DNA of 64,000 bases from Brachionus sp. 'Tiscar' (taxonomy: Eukaryota > Rotifera > Eurotatoria > Ploima > Brachionidae), in contig VANL01000050.1 in NCBI GenBank assembly GCA_006352455.1, forward strand, positions 27,223 to 91,222. Reading direction: 5' to 3'. Below the pieces are notes generated by a model, which worked only from the letters and a program-made list of their open reading frames with translations, searched no databases and had not been told where the DNA came from. Shown here in pieces: positions 14,401 to 25,300 of the stretch. Position numbers and translations under genes: made by a program. How positions within the stretch are numbered: the stretch's first letter is position 1; each line of letters begins with the position of its first letter.

Positions 14401-14647
14401 GAAAAATGGGAGCCCCAACAAAATTAGTGAGTTTTGCTTCAATTCTAATTTCTAAACGATCACAGTCACCAAAATCAATTTGCAGAACATCTTTCTCCTG
14501 ATCACTGATTGTTTTGATGTCACAATCAAATGTTGCATTATCAATCGAATTTTGGCAGTTTATTTCAATTTGTTTTGCTTTAAATTCACAAAAAATTAAT
14601 GTTTTTAAAAAATATTTAGCAATTAAATGAAAATTAAGCCTTATCAT
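2469..14647 (-). CDS. Polycystin-1-like receptor/channel (REJ, GAIN/GPS, PLAT, PKD channel), 21 exons
   Basis: Plasma-membrane polycystin-1 family protein of about 2500 residues; the family acts in calcium signalling at cilia and sperm. Exons: 14647-14267, 14204-13766, 13722-13576, 13517-13357, 13306-12877, 12567-11878, 11816-11639, 11586-11378, 11325-11050, 11003-10654, 10601-10446, 10399-10274, 9509-9453, 9400-9149, 9098-8115, 8060-7942, 6847-6412, 5789-5427, 5366-5025, 4969-4834, 3739-2469. All phases agree (7503 nt). Order: signal peptide; two copies of an unrecognised ~250-aa module (1-518); REJ-type region (~519-1200; motif FIECTNWIDIDGF); GAIN with intact GPS (C-x9-W, then SHLTEFAG, ~1485-1520); TM1; PLAT from ~1595 (IIIFTGNRRNAG to LHKSWYL); then TM2-TM11 with polycystin loop (YLGGGYTYVF, NPNVNLFSY) and channel (GTIKFLRLLKFSKK, pore ITLGNMNQ). 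The start ATG follows an acceptor-like AG by 8 nt. Family assignment is firm; which PKD1 subtype is not. The small exon at 9509-9453 is the least certain. Confidence 0.88.
4125..4686. mobile_element. pogo/Tigger-like MITE with TA target duplication
   Basis: Lies in the last, 1.1-kb intron of the polycystin-like gene. Ends are inverted copies beginning CAGTCAAAACCGTTTATAAG (left) and CAGTGAAAACTGTATATGAG (read inward from the right), flanked by TA at 4123-4124 and 4687-4688. The imperfect terminal repeat runs about 25 bp and then weakens. CAGTNAAAAC ends plus TA duplication are typical of pogo/Tigger elements. No transposase frame is present, so it is non-autonomous. Confidence 0.7.
7831..7880. 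mobile_element. Relic end of the GGTATTGTG MITE family
   Basis: A degenerate copy of the terminal repeat seen intact at about 46412-46461 and 52221-52270: CAATAAAGG, then ATTTTTGTTC, then TGAAATTCACAAT. I could not find the matching left end. It lies in the 1.1-kb intron between exons 16 and 17 of the polycystin-like gene. Confidence 0.45.
9613..9743. mobile_element. TTAA-flanked MITE, degenerate copy (piggyBac-like)
   Basis: Left end CACTCACAATCCCGACAAG; right end, read inward, CACTTAAAACCTGGATGAC. It is followed by TTAA (9744-9747) and preceded by TCAA, a one-base decay of TTAA. Same terminal repeat as the better preserved element 31 bp downstream. No coding capacity. Located in the intron between exons 12 and 13 of the polycystin-like gene. 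Confidence 0.6.
9779..10006. mobile_element. TTAA-flanked MITE, 228 bp (piggyBac-like)
   Basis: Left end CACTCAAAACCCGGAGGGGT and, read inward from the right, CACTCAAACACCGGAGTAGT form about 32-bp imperfect inverted repeats. The element is flanked on both sides by TTAA (9775-9778 and 10007-10010), the hallmark of piggyBac-superfamily insertion. No transposase frame. It shares an intron with the degenerate sister copy just upstream. Confidence 0.75.
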
Positions 14648-15214
14648 ATATTAATCTATTATTTAAAACCAAATGATCAAATTTTGTCCATAAGTCATAA
14701 GTCAAGTATTATGTCAATAGAATATGCTTTAAATAAATTCCATGGTCAGACAAAAATTCTAAGATTTAAAGCCTAATTAGCAGATTATTAGAAATACTTG
14801 AAATTGCTTATGCATAAAAGAACTTGAAAATGATGAGAAAAATGCTATAATATAAACAGCAGAAGGTTGTACCTTTCGTAAAGAAAAGTGTGCATTTTAG
14901 GGTACTCGTGAATTAATTTTTCCTCTTCAATTTTTATCTTAATTTAAGTGACTAAACATTTTTTAAAATAAATTTTAAAAATATAATAATCAAACTTAAC
15001 TTATAAAAGGAATAATTTTATGACCCGTACAATCTTAAAATGGTCTTATTAAAAAAAAAATTTTATTTTTATATTTTTACATTATTTTTTATAATTTTAC
15101 ATCGCCAGAATTGGTGTTAATTGAATCTATTAAATAAATAAATAAAAAAAAAACAAGACAATGATTGAAGAATTAATTGGAAAATTTATCTTTTTTAATT
15201 TTAATTTTTATTTT

Positions 15215-15324
15215 TTGATGTTCAGTGACACTAAACGTCGATGGTATATTCTGACTCTAAAAAAAGTTCGATTTCTATTTTTAATCAGAATGTACCATCG
15301 ACGTTTAGTGTCACTAAACATCAA
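15215..15324. repeat. Near-perfect 40-bp inverted repeat, 30-nt loop
   Basis: Left arm 15215-15254 and right arm 15285-15324 are reverse complements with two mismatches in 40. Core of the left arm: AGTGACACTAAACGTCGATG. The loop itself is weakly self-complementary (TAAAAAAAG against CTATTTTTA), so the fold could extend. It could be a small foldback element, a hairpin small-RNA precursor or a recent inverted duplication. I see no clear target duplication. Confidence 0.8.
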
Positions 15325-15666
15325 GTTATATCAACTTTTGCTAATCAAAATTCTGATTCTAGTCATTTGGTTACTCAGTTTTCTCAAAAAAAAATCAATA
15401 TTTGTTTTAATATTTTTGTTTCAAATTCGAGTCATGATAACGCATTGAATTAAGAATTTTAGAGTTTGATGCGGATCAAAACTCGTTATTATGCTGTTAG
15501 ACCATACATTCAGAATTAGAAATTTTTTTAGCGTGGGGAAGATACACTTTGTTGCATGGTCCAAAACGATATATATTAAAAAATAAAAAAAAAGAGTAGA
15601 AAAATTACAATTACATGTCTATTTTACAATTGAGTAATCTTAAAGTTTATTAATTTAACTTTATGG

Positions 15667-15898
15667 AGCAAAGTAAAATTTCTGATCAGATTTCATATTT
15701 CAAATCTGATCACCACATTTTAAATGCGCAATAAAAATTAATCGCAGATTTAAAATTTTTTGTAACATTTCAGAATGTTAATTTTAAACTTATGAAAAAG
15801 GATTGTAATGTCTAAAAGATGCATCAAAATTTAATTGCGCATTTATAATTTTTGATCAAGTTTGAAAAATTAAATTTTATCAGAAATTTTAGTTTGCT
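15667..15898. mobile_element. Foldback MITE with 8-bp duplication (hAT-like)
   Basis: Terminal inverted repeats of roughly 80 bp, starting AGCAAAGTAAAATTTCTGAT on the left and AGCAAACTAAAATTTCTGAT read inward from the right. The exact 8-bp sequence CTTTATGG flanks both sides (15659-15666 and 15899-15906). An 8-bp duplication fits hAT-type insertion. No transposase. Confidence 0.75.
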
Positions 15899-16221
15899 CT
15901 TTATGGGCTAAAACCATACGGAGAGATAGTAAAAGACACAACTATATATAAAATTCTTTGAAAATTTGGAATATTTTTAAAACTAATTTTATTTTGTAAT
16001 TTGAATTTTTTAATTTTTAAAATATAAATGTCAATGTGACTTAAACTTAAATAAATAATAATAATATAAAAATCTATCTATAGAAGATCATTTAATAAAT
16101 CATAAAAATTAAAGTTAAAGAAGGGTGAGCTTAATTTTCATATAGAAAAATATTTAGAAAATTTTCTAAAATAGATCTAAAAAAACCTCTAATTAATTAG
16201 AAAAAAGAAAATCAATTTTCA

Positions 16222-18040
16222 CTACTCACTTTCAATAAAAAACGAATATGTATTCTTTAATGAATATTCCCAGTTTGAAAATTTTACTAATTGATTGTAG
16301 CTTTTGTCTGATTGATATGTGACATTATAGTAGAAATAGGTTAAATAATATTTTGTCTCAATAATCAAATTAAGCATGAATCGCCAATTTGAATTTTTGT
16401 TTATTCTAACCAATTTTTCTCCAATAACTTGATAATCCGAGTAAATGCTAGTTCCTGAACTATCAATTGAAATTCCAGCTCTAAGACCTTCACCTCGGCT
16501 AATCAGTGTTTTGTGCAGTATCATTTGACCTTTTTTCAATAGTATTCTTTCAGACAATTTAATATAATGATAATCAGCTGACAATATCTTCCTATAAAGA
16601 TGAGTTATATTATAATTTGATAATTTAGGATTTTCTTCTATATAAGATGCACATGACATTTCATATTTACAGCTCTCGAATTCAATTAGCTTAATAATAA
16701 AAAAAAATTTAAAAAATAATTTTTATATCTTTATTTACTTGAAGCAATATTGGACCATAATTAGCTACATAAAGTTCAAAACCGATTAAGTATGCATCAA
16801 ATAATACTTCATTATTAGTCAAAATGTATGATTCATCATAAATGGGGTTCACAAGATAGTTATTTGATACTGGCATGCCAAAATTTGAAATAAGGTTTCC
16901 TAAAAAAATAGTTCAATTTTAAACAAAATAAAATTTTTTCTACCTTTATTTTGAATCGTCACTTTAGTATCATTTCCAAAATCAACTTCAACCTCATCAG
17001 TATTTGACTGAGATACTATCAAAAGTACACAAATAATAGTTCTTGTTTTTGCTAGTTTTTGACATTTCAAATTCAAATGTTGATCTAAGATAAAATTTAA
17101 AAAAGCTAATATTTTTTTAAATGAAAATTAATTACAATTCGTAGCTAGAATATCCACTGCCTTTGTATTTTCTTCTTTATCCAAAAACCAAGTGCTGAAA
17201 TTAAATTCTTGTTTTTCACTTATGAGTTTGATTTTTTTGGTGAATAAAATTTTTCTTTGATAAAATTCTTCTTGAATTAAAACATTAAAATAAAATCTGC
17301 TATTTGGAACATCATTCAAAGGATACAAAAAATTGTTTTCAATATAGTAATCTTCGAATGGATATTCAAAAGAATTTTCGATTGCGATTTTCGAAGTTGA
17401 TGGTTCTATCAAAAAAAGTGTTCCTTTGGTTAAAAATAATGGATTTTTGAAGATAATTCTATTGTATCCTTGCACAAGAATATACTGATCAATAGTTTTG
17501 ATTGATCCTCTGTCAGAATACTTTCTGTTGCTTTTGAAATAATCTCCACACTTGATTGTGTAGCCACAAAAGTCATGATTTGTATATTTGAGAATGAATT
17601 TTCCACCTAATGTCGCGAAAACTTGAAAACCAATCACGTGACTATCAAATAAAATTTCACTATTGATCAATATAACTTGTAATTTGTGCTTGTTCTCATA
17701 AAAATCAAGTATTTCATTTGTAACTTCAACTCCGTGATAATTTTTTTTTACTTTTAAAGCATTATAAATTATTATTAAATTTTATAAAATGGAATGTATA
17801 CTTAATTCATTCTCTAACTGAGACTCAGTATGAAACTTGGTTATGAGTTGATCATGTGAGTTATTTGATGAAGCCACAATAATACATTTAACTGTTTGGT
17901 CAATTGTATTCCCAGAATTACAATTGATATCAATCAATTGGCCTAAATTAAGTAAGATTAAATTTACTATTTTTGTTTTAAATATTAAAATAACCTAGAA
18001 TTTTGTTGCTGGTTAAAATTACAATAAAAATAAGATACAT
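16222..18040 (-). CDS. Secreted paralogue of the polycystin-like N-terminus, 6 exons
   Basis: Exons: 18040-17995, 17942-17802, 17750-17136, 17084-16944, 16899-16739, 16689-16222; in frame throughout, 523 residues if the TAG at 16222-16224 is used. It starts with a clear signal peptide (MYLIFIVILTSNKILG), then carries two copies of the module found at the N-terminus of the neighbouring polycystin-like protein: compare GQLIDINC with KQIEINC, VEVDFGND with LQIDFGDC, and LFDSHVIGF / LFDAYLIGF with PFDSILTGF. No REJ, GPS or membrane segment follows. The last exon contains a strong donor (GTGAGT at 16226-16221) in the same phase and relative position as the donor of exon 5 of the neighbour, so it could instead splice onward. 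Function unknown; either a secreted duplicate or an alternative 5' exon cluster. Confidence 0.7.
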
Positions 18041-19795
18041 TTTAAAATTATTTAATCTTAAATCAAAATAATTAATTAATTTAAAAATTAAAAAAAAATA
18101 CAAGCTGAAAATTTAAAAGACATTCATCAGTGAAAATTTTAAAAATATTTAAAAAGATGCGTTAAAATCTTACGAAACTTACTGATAAATAAAAATTTGG
18201 CCTTAAAGAAATTCTGTAGTTTTAAGAGATTGTGTAATACAAAAACTGTTAGAATAGCAGAATTGCATATTTTTTTAGCATGTTTAAAATGGGTGATAAA
18301 AGCAACACATTTTGAAAAAAGAATTGTGAAGTCGTTTGCTCCAAAATTTACTTATTTGTGAACTGGTTGTTTTAAAAATTTGAAAGGATGTTTTTATATT
18401 CACAGAGTAAGTCAACTTACTCTTTAAATATTTTAGAAGACTTAAATATTAAATAATTTTTGAGAATCAGATTTCTTTTTAAATTCTAATGACGCAATAT
18501 TTTATTGAAACATTTTTTCTTTAAACTAGAATTATATTGATCTTTTCTAAAATTTCTTTAAGATTTAAATTGTCTAGCAAATAAGAATTTATTTTCATTT
18601 TAAACAAAGAAAAACGTCAACATGTTCAATGTGGCTATGTTTTTAAGCTTATTAATTAAGATTAACTTAAAATTCTCTAATTGTATTCAAATCGACTCCA
18701 AAACCAAGGTAAAGCTTTTTACTTGAATAGATGATTCAATTGATGACATTGGATGATGAGGAGCCTTTTGGTAAAAATTAAATAGATAACATTCAAGTAT
18801 AAATAAAATACTAACAAGAGCAAGAAAAGAGGATGATTTTTCCTATATAATTTTTAAAATAAATAAATAATTTACATCAAGAGATCTATTTCGTTGAAGC
18901 TATTTTGCTCTTAGTAGTCAGCAAGTCGCTAAAATTGTCAACTGGTTATTGAAAAAGATAAATTTTAAAAAACAAATCCAAAAACAATCAATTTCAATTA
19001 AAATAAAATTAAAAATAAAATTAAAAATTAAAATAGATCCAAAAAAATATTGAATAAGTCAAAAGAAATTTTTTGAAACCAAAACAAAAACCTCTTTTAT
19101 TTATTTAAACTTAAAAAATAATTTAGATGATTTAAGCCCACTTTCTACAGTATTGTGAAATAGCTGAGAAACCACTGATTTTTTACTGTATATTTGGATT
19201 TTAATTAAAATAGAATGGGACAGGATTATAATTTGGAATCAGTTTTTTTTCTGCATAAGAAAAATAAAGCAATAAATGTAAAAAATAAAACCATAGATTT
19301 ATTCAGAATTTTGTCTTGATTTAAAAAAAAAAAAAGTGGGATCATAATTGATCCCTTGGAGGAGGTACGATTTAAACCAGAAAAAACACATTTTTTTCCT
19401 TTTTTTAGCCAACAAAAATCGCCACACCCTTTTTTTTTCTAAATTACATTAGCATGTAGAGAATTTTATGCTCTTTCAGAATATTTATACTAATTTAGTA
19501 TATTTAAGATTTATCTTTGAGATTTTGAGTTTTAAAGAACAACTTTTTAAAGGGTTTGCTATTTTTGGAACCCTGGGTGTAAAAATTTTTTTTTAGCTTT
19601 AATTTTCCATTTTTTAAGATTAAATATACATACAAACAAAATAAATGATTTTTTTTCAAAATGAAGTAAAAAAATTGTGAAATTAGCTTTTTTTAGATTT
19701 ATTTCAGGATAAGAAGATCCTTTTAAGTAAAAAAAATCTAATTCTAAAAAAACTTAAAACATTTACAAACTAAAAATAAAAACGAATTTGAATAA
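18041..19795. other. AT-rich intergenic region
   Basis: No coding region seen on either strand. Contains simple A/T tracts (for example 19005-19035) and a small hairpin at about 19342-19359 (GGGATCA stem, TAAT loop). It separates two minus-strand genes. Confidence 0.55.
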
Positions 19796-22396
19796 TCAAC
19801 AATTTGAATCAAGCATTTGGCTTTGTGATTTTAGCTGAACTGTTTGGGCCTTATAAATTCCGGATGTATTATTTGTACATGTTTTTCTTGCATTTTTCTC
19901 ATTTAAACTTGTTTGATTATTAACTGTAGATTCATTGATTGACTCACGCCCCGAATCAATTGTTACCGAAGAAGAAGCTGAATCGATAATATTTAAAGGC
20001 TTGTTTAAAATATTTTTGCAAAAAAATTTACTTGGATTTAAATACTTGGTTTTCTCTTCTTCCATTATTTCTCCAATAGTTGCTATAACTGATTTACATG
20101 CAGGCAAATTTTTTTTCAAAGAGTTCTTATTTTTAGACGATTTATATGACCATTTTGTTTTATCTTTTGAATCATCATCAAAATTTTTTTCCATAATTTT
20201 ATTTCTCTTAACTTGAGAATAAATCCGTCCATCAGCATTTTCTAATTCACTCTCAACCGAATACTGCTGGAATTTCATGCTGGCTTCATCATTTGAACTT
20301 TCATCGTCATTTATTAAAACTATATTTTTGTCAGTCATAATTGTTGAAGAAAACATCTCAGATGGCACACTCGCTTTTGAATTGACCATTTTAGGATTAA
20401 AAGGTGCCGAAATTTTTTGGTTTGAAAAAAATGTACTCGGCATCAACGAAGAAACTTCAGTTATAGATGAGGAACTTAAATAAGAACTTCTATTTAACAT
20501 AGAATCATCTCTAACAAGAAGTCCTGGTGTTTTTGAAGCTATTTCTTCCAAACTTTGACCATTTTCAACAATTTTAGATCTTTCTTCTAAGCTCTTATTA
20601 ACTGAAATTTTATAGTCTTGATTGCTTCGTAAATTAATAATTTTTTCGGAGTTTATAGGGCTGTTTTGTTTCAAGTTATTTGCACTGTAAACATGATTCC
20701 AAAAAAGAATTTTATAATTTGAATCAATTTTAAAATTCCAATTGTCCTTAAATGTCAAACATATGAGCAAAATAATCCAGACCATGATGATGACTATTTC
20801 TAGGCATACTTGAACCAATATCAATGAGTCATTTGTGAATTTGAAAACAATTATTATCTCGTATATAAAAAACGATCTTATGATGCAATAGAAAAGCAAT
20901 AGAATGCTGGAAAAAATGTTTTCACTATATGCTTTTAAAAACTTGAAATTGCATAAGCTATTTGAGTTTGTTATTGATGTGTTGAAACTGCTTTGTTCAC
21001 TTGGACTTTTTGGTGAACAATTTGAAATTGTGTCCGACTTTTCTATGCTTATTTCGGCACAAGCTTTTTCTTGAATATCCGATAGAAATTCACAATCATG
21101 ATAATTTTTTCGAATATATTTATTGATATTTTTTTGAAGTCTTATTCTATGAAAATCAAATTTTCTATAGCCATATTTGCTAAACAAAAAAACATTAATA
21201 AATAGAAACATGATGCTAATTGTGTAAAGAAGAGTCAATATTAGATCATGACCATAGTCTTGTACTAAATGTACTCCATTTTCATTTTTGATGTTATTTT
21301 TATAAGGGAAAAACATAAAATTGCGTGCAATTACTTTTAAATTGTTAGATTTAAGTAGAATTTCAAAAGCTGAATAAGAGTTAGATATGACAAGAGTCAT
21401 CAAACTAGTAAAGCTTATTAGTAGAAGTGTAAATTGTTTAGAAGAAGACCAAAAGGTTTGACAAATTTTGCTAGAAAATGTAACCAGTGCTATTAGAAAA
21501 TTTAAATAGTCTAAGCCGATCGTTGTCTCGGAAACTAAAAATATCAGCGATGAATGAAAGTTTATTTGTTGATTGCCATAGCCAAACAATGTAAAATCAT
21601 CCTTTGAATTAATTACATCGTTTAAGTTATTCTTTTGTGTTTTTATATCAGTCGATAATTGATTCGAAGATTTTAAATGATCTAAGTCATAGCTTGGTTT
21701 GAACATCTTAAGTCTATTTATGGGCTCTCCAAATAAGAAATCTGATTTAGACGAAAATATGTCTCCGACAGGCTTATTGCCCAATTGAATCCTCCTCGAT
21801 GATAATTGAACCTCGGCTAGGAGAATACAAAATGAGGACATTATGTGAATGAGAGCTCCTAATGGAGGCAATTGGGTCCAGAATGACGGTCGTGTAAAAA
21901 TATAACAGCCCAACATTGATTTCTGAGAATTTGACTTGGTCAATTTTTGTTTAGAAATTGAAACTGTATTTTCTGAAGATATTGATGATGAACATGTACT
22001 AGTACTTGCTGTATAGTCATTTAAATTTAGCAATTTAGGTCTATTGTCTTCAAAATTTGTGCCTAGTTTAAATCCATCATGGGAATAGATTCCTAGTTTT
22101 ATTGATCCGATTAGAGCATGGACTAGAGTGAAAATGATTGAAAATGTAATAAGAAAAATGTTAATTATTATTGAATTATTGAGTTTTTGCTGGTTGGAAC
22201 CGATTGGAAGCGATGAAGACAAGTGTGAATAAGTGCCAGTCAAGTGCTTCAGAAGTTTTATGCGATTAATTATCAAATAAATTTGCAAAATTAAAATAAT
22301 TTTATTTAAAAACAAGTTGTTTAAAGATGTTAGTTTGATCCGATTTGAAAAAGACTTGAGTATGGTCATTTTAAATTTGCTTTTTTGATTTTTCAT
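19796..22396 (-). CDS. Tincar-like multi-pass membrane protein, single exon
   Basis: An 866-residue protein with about eight hydrophobic segments in the first ~570 residues and a long Ser/Asn/Lys-rich cytoplasmic-looking tail. The block SFWTQLPPLGALIHIMSSFC, the acidic/aromatic loop SDFLFGEP and the stretch YLNFLIALVTF followed by TFWSSSKQFTLLL resemble the Tincar family, known from Drosophila heart and eye development; molecular function is not established. The ATG at 22396 is preceded by an acceptor-like TTTTATTTTAG 23-33 nt upstream, which suggests a spliced or trans-spliced 5' end. There are no introns within the frame, unlike its neighbours. Identity is by remembered motif pattern only, so moderately sure; an unrelated multi-pass protein is the alternative. 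Confidence 0.6.
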   Translation of the reverse strand: MKNQKSKFKMTILKSFSNRIKLTSLNNLFLNKIILILQIYLIINRIKLLKHLTGTYSHLSSSLPIGSNQQKLNNSIIINIFLITFSIIFTLVHALIGSIKLGIYSHDGFKLGTNFEDNRPKLLNLNDYTASTSTCSSSISSENTVSISKQKLTKSNSQKSMLGCYIFTRPSFWTQLPPLGALIHIMSSFCILLAEVQLSSRRIQLGNKPVGDIFSSKSDFLFGEPINRLKMFKPSYDLDHLKSSNQLSTDIKTQKNNLNDVINSKDDFTLFGYGNQQINFHSSLIFLVSETTIGLDYLNFLIALVTFSSKICQTFWSSSKQFTLLLISFTSLMTLVISNSYSAFEILLKSNNLKVIARNFMFFPYKNNIKNENGVHLVQDYGHDLILTLLYTISIMFLFINVFLFSKYGYRKFDFHRIRLQKNINKYIRKNYHDCEFLSDIQEKACAEISIEKSDTISNCSPKSPSEQSSFNTSITNSNSLCNFKFLKAYSENIFSSILLLFYCIIRSFFIYEIIIVFKFTNDSLILVQVCLEIVIIMVWIILLICLTFKDNWNFKIDSNYKILFWNHVYSANNLKQNSPINSEKIINLRSNQDYKISVNKSLEERSKIVENGQSLEEIASKTPGLLVRDDSMLNRSSYLSSSSITEVSSLMPSTFFSNQKISAPFNPKMVNSKASVPSEMFSSTIMTDKNIVLINDDESSNDEASMKFQQYSVESELENADGRIYSQVKRNKIMEKNFDDDSKDKTKWSYKSSKNKNSLKKNLPACKSVIATIGEIMEEEKTKYLNPSKFFCKNILNKPLNIIDSASSSVTIDSGRESINESTVNNQTSLNEKNARKTCTNNTSGIYKAQTVQLKSQSQMLDSNC

Positions 22397-25300
22397 AAAA
22401 TGATAAACATTATAAATTCTAAAATAAAATTGTAGTTTTGATAAAAATTATTGAAATTTTACGCCAATTTAATAAAATTAAGAAGAAAAATTTTTTTTTT
22501 CCAGGACAAATAAGGAAGTGGGCATATTTGAACTTATTAAGCAACTATAAAGCTAATTTTTTCCTAACAAATTTTGATTATAATCTTATAAAAATTAAGC
22601 CGAGCATTTAAAATATTTAAGTCATTTCCTTTAAATGGCTTGGATACCAAAACTAAATAGGACTTCTATTAAATGCGGCTATAACTTAAAATCATTTATT
22701 TATGAATTGATTATCGATTTTTAATGCCTAAAAAAACAAATTTTACCACTCAGAAAAAAAAATAACAAAAAAACGTGAGTCCAGAGAAAAAACAAAGTTA
22801 AATCTAATCAAATTAATAACTTGAATTTTGAAATATATTAAAAAATTTGAAATTTGCTCATGCAAAATCGATAATTGATCTAGTTTGTAATTAAAATGCA
22901 TACAGAAAAGCTCACATCTAAAATGACTAATTTTCAATTTTACCTTTTGACAATAATGAGAATCGATCGTGATAAAAATGAAAAATATTTTTTTAATTTT
23001 GATATCCTATTTATGACCATAAAATTGAATTCAATTTGTTTTAAATTAAAATATTCTCTTTTTTCTTTCAATTTTTATTAAAATCACTTTTTAATGACCA
23101 ATTTAACAAATAAAAATTCCGAATAAAAATTTTTTAATTTCTCAAATTTTAACTATCAAATATCATATTTGTTATTTTTAAGGAGAAAAAAACACAGAAT
23201 TGAATCATGGAATTTTTTTTTATTAAAACTGAAATACAGAAATAAAAATTTAAATGGCCTAAATTTTTTATTATATTCGAGAGGCTCCTTTTAAAAAGTA
23301 AATTTTTCTCAAGTACAAAGACCGCTTAAATCTTTGTCTAAATTTCATATTTTATTTAATCACCGTCCAGATAAAAGATAAATAAGAACAATAAGGTACG
23401 CTTATTTTAATCCTTTGATGACTTGAAACAAAATTTGGTGAAATTTATCCGCATAAACTTTTCTTAGTTACACCCTGGCTCTTAGAGAGTAAATTTTATC
23501 ACATAAAGCTTTCGGACATCGGTTCTTAATTAATTTATGGCTTCATGCAAATAAAATCACGGTCTTAAAAATCAATTAAAAAACAATTTAGATTAATTAT
23601 TCTAAAATCTAGAATAGTTAGCTAATGCCATGAGCTAAACTTAAGTAAACTTTCAATTTTAAATTAGCTTTTTAATAGTCAATATAAAATATGAATTTTC
23701 TTAAGGCTAATCTTTGGGGGGCCGTTTTTTCTCAATTTAAAAATATATACCTCTAGTTTATTTTTATTGCATACAAAATTTATTAGTTATTTTTTGCCGA
23801 TTTTGATTTTACAAATAGTGATTACGAAAAGGTTTAAAAGCATGATTGATTTGAAAGCGAATCACTATGGTAGAATTAGGCTTCAATATTAAGATATTAG
23901 AAACTTTATTAATTGTCCTATACTTACTGTTTTTAATGAAGCCCTAACAACAATTAGATTTTTGAAAAAAAAAAACCCGAGCAAAATTTTAAAAATTTGA
24001 AGTTTTTAAATCCAAAAATGAGATTAAGTTTTAAAATGTAAGTTATCTTTTATGAACATTAAATTTGACCCTGTTTTTTTTAATATTTTTTAGTGATTCA
24101 CCAAATTGTTTTTTTTTCCAAAATTGCAATGAAAAAGCAATAAAAACAAAAAAGTTGATCTATTTACAAAATAAGTGCGGCCTTTCGATATATCTCTTCC
24201 AAGCTAGATAATGCACCTGATTGATGAAGCTAAATTTTTTTTATTTAAAAAAAAGCTATTGTTAAATGTAAATATCTTAGTGGTAAACAAATAACAATCT
24301 GAAATTATCACTGTCCTCTGGCTATTTATCTATTTGATTTTAAAAAATGTCACATTTATGTCTTTTAAATCCTCGCTGCTTTTGAATTTAGTTTATTTAT
24401 GACAATCGATATCGATTGTAAAATAGATTCATTTGAATTTTTTCTTTATTAAACTCTTATTTTTAAAACCCAGTATATGTCGGAAAATTAAGAACATGCG
24501 CTGTCTGCTTTTTCAATTAAAATAAATATTTCTTTAAGAAAATATTCTTCAATAGAAATTTTAATTAATGGTAAATATAAAAATCTTCGAGGTTTTCAGC
24601 CTGCTCATTATCATTAATACTGATTTGACGGTGAAAATAAATGTGTTTTTTTTTTATTTTCTAACTGGAGCTCATTAAAATTTGATCACTCCAAAAATCT
24701 TAAGTCTTTTGTGTCTGAAGAATGTTCAAATTTAAAATACAATCATATGTCTGATAATAAAATTGAAAAATTTTTAAATACGATAATAAATTTTCACTGA
24801 TTTTTGGAAACTTAAAATTTGTAGATAAATATCCAAGAACATAATTATTTAAATTGACTTTTAAGATAAAAGTTTTCATAAAATTTATTTAAAATAAGTT
24901 CAAAATTGTAATTGTCTAAACAAATAATTAAAAAAATTGAGATTTTTTTAAAGAAATAAATTGAGTTTTTTTATCAGATAATATTTTTTCATTGTAGTTT
25001 GTCTAATTTCCTAATTTCTTTCAAAAAAAATAGCTTATAGCCAAATAATCTTTATTTTATCGAGAATTTAGATTAGTCGTGACTAAAGTCAATTTTTTCT
25101 TATTTGAGCACTATCCATTCAAACAAGTGTTGAATATTAAAATAGTGTGTGCGAAAAACAAGAGATTTTTATTAAATCAATGTTTAACAATAGAGAACGA
25201 TAATATATTAAACTAATGTGTAAATAGTGTTAACTTATTGAATTTCTTGTTGCTTCAATTTTACAAAAAGTTATATTTTATCTTAAAAATTATTAGCTTA

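Larger units (their letters stand above)
14648..16221. other. Spacer between the two polycystin-module genes
   Basis: I found no exon that continues either gene. It holds a long near-perfect hairpin (15215-15324) and a foldback MITE (15667-15898), both listed separately. Short plus-strand frames at 15161-15453 overlap the hairpin and show no family resemblance. Confidence 0.55.

Noticed and set aside
15161..15453. Plus-strand frames of 70 and 95 codons
   Set aside because: They overlap the long hairpin in two frames, have no relatives I recognise and no splice context.
14647..16222. One continuous gene running from the upstream module cluster into exon 1 of the polycystin-like gene
   Set aside because: Exon 1 begins with its own signal peptide, and the acceptor before it would read straight into a stop in the required phase.
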